A stretch of 7,153 nt of DNA from Bacteroidaceae bacterium (GTDB lineage: Bacteria > Bacteroidota > Bacteroidia > Bacteroidales > Bacteroidaceae), in NCBI GenBank assembly GCA_017618515.1, contig JAFZUB010000038.1, positions 1 to 7,153 on the forward strand, given 5' to 3'. Positions 1 through 7,153 of this stretch are shown here, piece by piece. The notes under the pieces were generated by a model, which saw nothing but the letters and a program-made list of their open reading frames with translations, did no database searches and had not been told where the DNA came from. The translations under genes were made by a program, and so were the position numbers. Each line of letters begins with the position of its first letter. The first letter of the stretch is position 1.

Positions 1-2000
1 ATCAGTCCGAGAGTCATCCACTCGAGCGAGCTACCGATACTGTTGAGCTGGCAGCGCTCCACATAGTCGGGTAGTTCACCGCGCAGCTCCTTGTCAACAA
101 TCAGTTTGCAGAAGCCGATGCTCTCCAGCAGGTTCTCTGTCTTGGAGGAGATATCATCGTCGATATACCCACAGCGCTTAAGCCACGACTCGGTGTCCTG
201 GATAAGGAGATAGAGCTGGTCCCAGAAAATCTTGTTGGGCTCTACAAAGCCAAAGGGCATGGGCGCGGGCAGATCCTCGCCATCGCCACACTCAGCCAGC
301 ATGGGTTGCTCGGCATAGAGGATGGCGTCGTGCTTCAGCGTGGCCCAAGAGGCGAGCGAGGTGTTGAGGTCCTTGAACTGCCAGTGGGGAGTGTTGTAGA
401 AGGCATAGTCGGTGCGGTCGGTGCGCGAAGCGAGATAGACGAGCAACTGCAGACGGCGGTCGTAGATGGTGCCGCCACCGATAGGCTTGCCTGCATACTT
501 GGCGTGGAGCTCACGGAAGATTTTGTCGAAGTTCTCCCAGCGCTGAGGATCGCGATAGAAATCGTTTTGCAGCGTCTCGGCGGTCTTGGAGCCGAAGACA
601 GCAAACACATTCACTCCAGAGGGATAGGCCTTGTCGCAGTTGGGGGTGTCGTCAACCAGCTTGCCGATGACCTCGTTGTCGCAGAGGAAACGCTGCGGCA
701 TGAAGTTGATGTTGAAGCCCGTGATAGCCTCCATCTTAGTGGAGAGCTGATTGTGCTCGTTGTTGAGGCGAACAAGCTCAGCCAGCACCTTAGCCATGGT
801 GTCCTTGTCGTTGACAACATTGAAGTCGGTGATATTGTTGGCACGCAGATAGTCGGCCAGCTGGAGGATAGACACATTGTCGGACGGACCGGTGAGCTGG
901 GTGATGATTTCGCCCATGTGGCGGAAGTCGTCACGCTTGTCCTGCGGCATAGAGTTGAAGAGCATGGCGAGGATGGTGGCATTCTTCACAGCGTCTTCGT
1001 TCTGGCTAAAGAAAGAGGCGGTCTGCACCCACATCATAGAGCGGAAGTAGCGCTCCATTCCCTCGGAGCGGGTGTAATGGCCGCGCGGCTTGTAGAGAGA
1101 ATACATGTAGTACTCCACCTCCATGAACGGCGACGGAGCATTCTCGGCAGCAACGATATTCTCCACCTCTGCGTCGTAGAGATTCTTGTACAACGACGGC
1201 ACGCTCTGGGCTTTGCCAGTAAGCAGATTAAGGCCGATGGCGCAGTAGGTCTGCATCTTGTCCAGTCGGTCGCTGACACCCTTCTTCAGCGAAGAAGTGC
1301 GGGCCTTAGCCACCTGCTGCTCCATGCCCTCCAGGGTGGCCTGCAGGGTAGGGATGAAGTACTTCTTCTCGATATACTTCTGCACATAGGCCAGATACAT
1401 GTGGGAGAGCTGCAGATAGACATCGGTCGTCACGAAGCTCGGCATCATCTCGTATCCATTCTTCTCGTAGATATTGAAGAGTTGGTCGCAGTCGCTCTGC
1501 TCGATGGCGAAGTTGTAGGCGTTAAGCCTGTCGAGCAGGTCGGTGGACGGCTTGCTTACCTGGCTCATATTGATGCACAGCTTTGTTGACTCGAGGCCGT
1601 CCTTGCCCTTCAGGGTCTGCTGCAGCTGCTGCATGCGAGCCTCTATCTTGTTGACAAAGGCTTGCTCGTCGGAGGTCAGACTAACGGTGTAGAGGTCTGC
1701 CTCTCCCTCACCTCCGCTCTCATAGAAGGCGGTCATACGCTGGCCGCATAACGGCTCATACCACTCAGCCTTGTTTACCAGTACGCGGTTGATCTCTGGC
1801 TCAGTGTACCATCTGCCGTGGGTGGCATACACCAGTGCCTTGAGCATGTGGAGCTCCTCATAGCTCAGAGTGGAGAGGTCCTGCTTAAGGTTGACAGTTT
1901 TGGCCCATTTGTTGGCCTTCATGCTGAAGTTGCTTTGAGCCATTGACGGCATACACATCAGCACGCCAGTCAACAGAATGATGGAAAAACTCTTTTTCAT
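1..2000 (-). CDS. Exported YARHG-DUF3160 domain protein, C-terminus cut by window edge
   Basis: Reading the minus strand from the ATG at 2000 gives 666 codons without a stop up to the left edge, so the C-terminus is missing. Residues 1-22 form a signal peptide (KK, hydrophobic core, then SMAQ), so the protein is exported. Residues about 46-82 match the YARHG domain: the signature reads YATHG at 58-62, followed by a WYEP motif at 80-83. The rest matches DUF3160: a PSFVTTD motif at 187-193 leading into a helical segment, and a HYTRS...YF.SMMW block at 308-324. DUF3160 proteins are secreted, helix-rich and of unknown function, and YARHG is an extracellular domain also of unknown function. It is the last visible gene of the operon, 18 nt after the preceding stop. 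No Shine-Dalgarno is seen, as is normal in Bacteroidota. Family assignment is confident; no function can be given. Confidence 0.9.
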   Translation of the reverse strand, partial: MKKSFSIILLTGVLMCMPSMAQSNFSMKANKWAKTVNLKQDLSTLSYEELHMLKALVYATHGRWYTEPEINRVLVNKAEWYEPLCGQRMTAFYESGGEGEADLYTVSLTSDEQAFVNKIEARMQQLQQTLKGKDGLESTKLCINMSQVSKPSTDLLDRLNAYNFAIEQSDCDQLFNIYEKNGYEMMPSFVTTDVYLQLSHMYLAYVQKYIEKKYFIPTLQATLEGMEQQVAKARTSSLKKGVSDRLDKMQTYCAIGLNLLTGKAQSVPSLYKNLYDAEVENIVAAENAPSPFMEVEYYMYSLYKPRGHYTRSEGMERYFRSMMWVQTASFFSQNEDAVKNATILAMLFNSMPQDKRDDFRHMGEIITQLTGPSDNVSILQLADYLRANNITDFNVVNDKDTMAKVLAELVRLNNEHNQLSTKMEAITGFNINFMPQRFLCDNEVIGKLVDDTPNCDKAYPSGVNVFAVFGSKTAETLQNDFYRDPQRWENFDKIFRELHAKYAGKPIGGGTIYDRRLQLLVYLASRTDRTDYAFYNTPHWQFKDLNTSLASWATLKHDAILYAEQPMLAECGDGEDLPAPMPFGFVEPNKIFWDQLYLLIQDTESWLKRCGYIDDDISSKTENLLESIGFCKLIVDKELRGELPDYVERCQLNSIGSSLEWMTLGL

Positions 2001-2018
2001 GACACAATATGTTTTTAG

Positions 2019-2522
2019 TTAGTTAATATATTCCACAAATTTCAGTCCGAAGCCGCGGTACTCATAGCGCACAGTCACGGGAGTGCCATCGGCCTTCACT
2101 TCATGGCTTATCACCCGGCCGTCGGGCTCGATGGTGAAGTCGAGCAGTCGGTGTGCCACTCGCGAGGAGAGCCACAGGGGGCGTATCAGTTCCTCGTTGA
2201 AGAGCTTGAAGAGGAACAGGCGCCGTCCGACCAGCGGACTATACCGCGTGCTCTTCACCACGCCCACCGCTATCTCGGGAACACTGTCGCCCGTCACGTT
2301 GCCGCAGCAGAACTGGAAGACGGGGTACTTTAATTGCCATGTGGATAGCAGGCTGTCCTCCACCCAGTACTCAATCACCGACAGGGAGTCGGACTGCTCG
2401 GCCAGCCGTATCGTCGCCGTGCGGCCGTCGCTCCGCAGATATGAGTAGTCGTTGAAGCGGGGAGCCGAGTAGGCGAGCAGGGGAGCGAGAATGGCTATCA
2501 GCGTCAAAGAACGCATCATCAT
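2019..2522 (-). CDS. Small secreted protein with FG-GAP/VCBS-like element
   Basis: This is a 167-residue protein with a clear signal peptide (hydrophobic stretch about residues 5-17, probable cleavage after YSA near residue 20), so it should lie in the periplasm or outside the cell. No lipobox is visible. The mature part contains GNVTGDSVPEIAVGV at about 74-88, which resembles the Asp-rich calcium-loop turn and following strand of FG-GAP/VCBS repeats, then a basic segment (GRRLFLFKL) and a PLWLSSR motif. Only one such element is present, so a full propeller is not expected. A CC pair sits at 72-73 just before it. The frame opens with three consecutive ATG codons; the first overlaps the TGA of the upstream radical SAM gene as ATGA, which argues for translational coupling. 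Function unknown; probably works with the secreted DUF3160 protein encoded immediately downstream. Confidence 0.85.
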   Translation of the reverse strand: MMMRSLTLIAILAPLLAYSAPRFNDYSYLRSDGRTATIRLAEQSDSLSVIEYWVEDSLLSTWQLKYPVFQFCCGNVTGDSVPEIAVGVVKSTRYSPLVGRRLFLFKLFNEELIRPLWLSSRVAHRLLDFTIEPDGRVISHEVKADGTPVTVRYEYRGFGLKFVEYIN

Positions 2523-3124
2523 TTAATGATATATTTGAATTCGTCGAAGTGGCGGAAGCCCATCACTGCGAGTTGAATACGCGAACGGCTCACATTGCTC
2601 TTAGTGTTGTAGCCCCGAATCAGGGGCAAGCGCACCAAGCATTTATCTTGCAGTCCTGCTTCAGCAATCCATTGCAAATTGCTCATCAGCAGCTTATTGT
2701 CGCGACATGTATATGCACGATAGATATCGGCGTTCAGGTCCTTCACATCGATAATCATGCCGTCAAGCAGAGCCGCCACTTTCTGCAGGCTATGCGTGGG
2801 CACCGCAAGTGAGCTTTCAATATTTATCTTCCATTCCGGCGGGCAAATCCTCCTGAACTCCGCGATAAAATCGGGGTGGAGCAGGGGCTCACCGCCACCG
2901 AAAGTCACGCCACCGCCTGTGGCCTGGAAATAGAGATCGTCAATCCGCACCTCGTCCAGCAGACGCTCGGGAGTGTAGTCGCTGAATTTGCGGGCATCAT
3001 CCTTACACTGCTCGTTGAGGCAGTAGCGGCAATCGAGCGGACAGCCGTGAAAAGCCACCAGAGTGGTCACGCCCTTGCCGTCGGTGGCTATCCTATGGCG
3101 CGATATTGCTATCAGTCGAGCCAT
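2519..3124 (-). CDS. Radical SAM protein, glycyl-radical-enzyme activase type
   Basis: The 201-residue product carries the radical SAM cluster motif C28-x3-C32-x2-C35, whose cysteines bind the [4Fe-4S] cluster that cleaves S-adenosylmethionine. Other marks of the PflA-like activase group are a DGKG motif at 15-18, a GGGEP motif at 76-80 (SAM amino-group contact), a DVK motif at 126-128 matching the activase DxK, and a late RLPLIRGYN segment resembling the RxPVVPG block of PflA. There is no extra ferredoxin insert, so it is shorter than PflA (about 246 residues). The start at 3124 overlaps the upstream cysteine-protein gene by 32 nt; it is preferred because the conserved motifs begin at residue 9 and no later Met precedes them. 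No glycyl radical enzyme is encoded in the window, so the substrate is open: an unlinked glycyl radical enzyme, or one of the neighbouring products. An NrdG-like role is less likely given the DxK motif. Confidence 0.88.
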   Translation of the reverse strand: MARLIAISRHRIATDGKGVTTLVAFHGCPLDCRYCLNEQCKDDARKFSDYTPERLLDEVRIDDLYFQATGGGVTFGGGEPLLHPDFIAEFRRICPPEWKINIESSLAVPTHSLQKVAALLDGMIIDVKDLNADIYRAYTCRDNKLLMSNLQWIAEAGLQDKCLVRLPLIRGYNTKSNVSRSRIQLAVMGFRHFDEFKYIIK

Positions 3125-3500
3125 CCGTATTAGTATTTTCTACCACCGCGCTGTCCGCAGCAATACTGTCGCAGGGATACACGGTAGAGTCAGGCACCTC
3201 GCCCACCACATCAGTAATGGGCACATCGCCCTTCACCGGGAAAGGCTTGCAACTACTCATGCCGGCAGTGAGCACGCCGATGCCTATGGCCGTTCCCACC
3301 ACGACAGCAGCCTTGCCCATACGGACTCTCTTGTTAAGCTCGCTCTCGATGTGGCGCATCTCCTGCTCACAAGCTGGGCAAGTACCCTGACAATCGCCCT
3401 TGTGGGTGCATTTGTGGGGATTGTAGCTGATACCGTTAGCCTCAGCCACCTTCTTTCGTATGCCTCTGAGCACACGGCATTTCTTCTTTCCGAGATACAT
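3093..3500 (-). CDS. Cysteine-cluster membrane protein, paralog 2 of tandem pair
   Basis: This 135-residue protein is laid out as a basic N-terminus (MYLGKKKC), a helical segment, a cysteine cluster C31-x5-C37-x3-C41-x2-C44, a charged helix, a hydrophobic segment at about 64-82, then C84 and a Ser/Thr/Asp-rich tail. The cluster looks able to bind a metal or Fe-S centre, but that is inference. The N-terminal charge suggests an N-in orientation, with the tail in the periplasm. MSSC at the end of the membrane segment is a weak lipobox-like site in an unusual internal position. The tail has two G-[DE]-V-P motifs (91-94 and 100-103) and one more cysteine (C110). The first 50 residues are nearly identical to the gene just upstream, from which it is separated by 8 nt, while the tails differ strongly. 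Its last 32 nt overlap the radical SAM gene. Function not recognised. Confidence 0.85.
   Translation of the reverse strand: MYLGKKKCRVLRGIRKKVAEANGISYNPHKCTHKGDCQGTCPACEQEMRHIESELNKRVRMGKAAVVVGTAIGIGVLTAGMSSCKPFPVKGDVPITDVVGEVPDSTVYPCDSIAADSAVVENTNTDGSTDSNIAP
3391..3446. repeat. 56-bp direct repeat, copy inside paralog 2
   Basis: These bases encode the cysteine-cluster region of the second tandem gene and match 3858-3913 in the first gene at 55 of 56 positions; the single difference is T at 3411 versus C at 3878. The flanking parts of the two genes are clearly less similar at the DNA level, including at silent positions. This fits recent duplication or gene conversion restricted to the domain-coding core. 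Confidence 0.85.
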
Positions 3501-3508
3501 AATAGTAG

Positions 3509-3967
3509 TTAATTGCGCTTATGTTTCTGTACGGGCATTTGCTCGAGAATCTCCTTTGCCTCTTCGGGCGAGATTTTCTTTGTCGGAACAGGCTGTGCCT
3601 TGGTCTTGTCAATGGCAGTGGAGTCAGTGTCAGGGGGCGCAACTGTGTTTGGCACATCGCCGCGCAGATCAGTATAGGCGGGAACCTTGCCCACCACCTG
3701 TCCGGCGTGACGACAGCTGGTCATCCCACCGCCGGCGAGCATGCTGATGCCCATAGCTGTGCCTACCACCACAGCGGCACGACCGCTGAAACGGCGCTGG
3801 CGTATCTCACTCTCAAGCTGGCGCATCTCCTGCTCACATGCGGGACAAGTGCCCTGGCAATCGCCCTTGTGGGTGCACTTGTGGGGATTGTAGCTGATAC
3901 CGTTAGCCTCAGCTATCTGCTTGCGGATAGTCCGCAGCGTCCTGCATTTCTTTTTTCCTAAATACAT
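3509..3967 (-). CDS. Cysteine-cluster membrane protein, paralog 1 of tandem pair, first gene of operon
   Basis: This 152-residue protein has the same plan as its downstream neighbour: MYLGKKKC, a short helix, cysteine cluster C31-x5-C37-x3-C41-x2-C44, a charged helix to about 60, a hydrophobic Gly-rich segment at about 64-82, and C85 in GGGMTSC. The tail is longer and ends in a charged, Lys-rich helix-like segment (ISPEEAKEILEQMP, then KHKRN). Two G-[KD]-V-P motifs occur at 93-96 and 103-106. I expect an inner-membrane protein with the cysteine domain in the cytoplasm and the tail outside; a lipoprotein or a cleaved precursor are alternatives. It is the first gene after the promoter at about 4026-3995. 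The start at 3967 is chosen because the downstream paralog begins with the same MYLGKKKC. Similar N-terminal domains occur, as far as I recall, in other Bacteroidales proteins, but I cannot name a family. Confidence 0.85.
   Translation of the reverse strand: MYLGKKKCRTLRTIRKQIAEANGISYNPHKCTHKGDCQGTCPACEQEMRQLESEIRQRRFSGRAAVVVGTAMGISMLAGGGMTSCRHAGQVVGKVPAYTDLRGDVPNTVAPPDTDSTAIDKTKAQPVPTKKISPEEAKEILEQMPVQKHKRN
3858..3913. repeat. 56-bp direct repeat, copy inside paralog 1
   Basis: Partner of the repeat at 3391-3446, offset by 467 bp in the same orientation. It covers the codons for the AEANGISYNPHKCTHKGDC stretch of the first tandem gene. The 467-bp spacing equals the distance between the two start codons (3967 and 3500), so the copies sit at the same place in both genes. 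Confidence 0.85.
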
Positions 3968-3994
3968 GTGTTTTCGATTTGAGGTTTGGTGCTA

Positions 3995-4026
3995 CAAAAA
4001 TACATATTATTATATATTCGCACAAA
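3995..4026 (-). promoter_or_regulatory. Bacteroidota-type promoter for the five-gene operon
   Basis: On the minus strand TTTG (4026-4023) is followed by exactly 20 nt and then TATTTTTG (4002-3995). This matches the primary sigma factor consensus of Bacteroidota (-33 TTTG or TTG, spacer 19-21, -7 TAnnTTTG). The spacer is almost pure A/T. Transcription would start near 3988, giving a leader of about 20 nt before the ATG at 3967. No comparable site was noticed between the later genes, whose spacings are 18 nt or less, so this probably drives the whole unit. Confidence 0.75.
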
Positions 4027-4065
4027 GAATTACCACAAAATAGTGTCTTATTCCAAAATAATTCG

Positions 4066-7059
<2,994 letters not shown>

Positions 7060-7105
7060 GCCCGCCTAAAAGCAGGAAGATGAGGGATGTGTCCGGAGGA
7101 AAGCT

Positions 7106-7153
7106 ATGACACCCCAGGTGGCCCCACGCCACAACAACATCCAAACACCGTTC
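7106..7153 (+). CDS. Possible start of a further gene, cut by window edge
   Basis: An ATG at 7106 opens a frame of 16 codons (beginning MTPQVAPRHNN) to the right edge. It is preceded by GGAGGA at 7095-7100 with a 5-nt spacer, an ideal Shine-Dalgarno arrangement that is uncommon for Bacteroidota genes. The residues seen do not resemble the missing part of the GH2 enzyme and are too few to identify. The rest of the 7060-7153 tail holds only a small GTGGC/GCCAC hairpin (7118-7132), which itself lies inside this frame. The call is speculative. Confidence 0.25.
   Translation, partial: MTPQVAPRHNNIQTPF

Noticed and set aside
306..1589. A 427-codon open frame on the plus strand
   Set aside because: It is the antisense shadow of the DUF3160 gene; the minus-strand reading has a signal peptide, YARHG and DUF3160 motifs, while the plus-strand protein is a Leu/Val/His-rich composition artefact.
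3391..3913. The two 56-bp copies as part of a CRISPR or insertion sequence
   Set aside because: There are only two copies, 467 bp apart, both in frame at the same position of homologous genes; they are a gene duplication.
3521..3961. Plus-strand frames opposite the tandem Cys-cluster genes
   Set aside because: The minus-strand frames are confirmed by their mutual similarity and promoter; the plus frames merely mirror them.
7118..7132. GTGGC-CCCAC-GCCAC hairpin as a terminator of the GH2 gene
   Set aside because: The stem is only 5 bp and no T-run follows, so it does not qualify as an intrinsic terminator.

Overview
The window looks like chromosomal DNA of a Bacteroidales bacterium, most likely a Prevotella-type organism. 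The evidence is a textbook Bacteroidota promoter (TTTG-N20-TATTTTTG) in the only sizeable intergenic gap, start codons mostly without Shine-Dalgarno sequences, a secreted family 2 glycoside hydrolase, and protein families common in that order (YARHG/DUF3160). Coding DNA is of moderate GC and the intergenic gap is very AT-rich. The exact genus is an inference.

Left part (positions 1 to 4026, minus strand): one compact five-gene transcription unit fired from a promoter at about 4026-3995. In transcription order it encodes two tandem paralogous small membrane proteins (3967-3509 and 3500-3093). These share an almost identical N-terminal domain with a C-x5-C-x3-C-x2-C cluster, then a membrane segment, a cysteine just after it, and divergent tails. 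Next come a compact radical SAM protein of the glycyl-radical-enzyme-activase type (3124-2519), a small secreted protein with an FG-GAP/VCBS-like element (2522-2019), and a large exported YARHG plus DUF3160 protein that runs off the left edge (2000 to <1). Junctions are 8 nt apart, 32 nt overlapped, 4 nt overlapped (ATGA) and 18 nt apart, so co-transcription and translational coupling are likely. The job of the operon is not known to me. A radical SAM enzyme placed between duplicated cysteine-cluster proteins and secreted proteins of unknown function is the most interesting thing in the window.

Right part (3968 to 7153, plus strand): a divergent gap of 128 nt, then an exported beta-galactosidase-like GH2 enzyme (4096-7059) with both catalytic glutamates, an extra N-terminal module containing a QxW motif, and a C-terminal domain 5 that stops after roughly 100 of its usual 270 or so residues. 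The 94 nt after its stop do not resume the missing domain in any frame. They contain a GGAGGA-preceded ATG that may open another reading frame, so the truncation may mark an insertion, rearrangement or assembly junction.

No tRNA, rRNA, CRISPR array or complete mobile element was seen.
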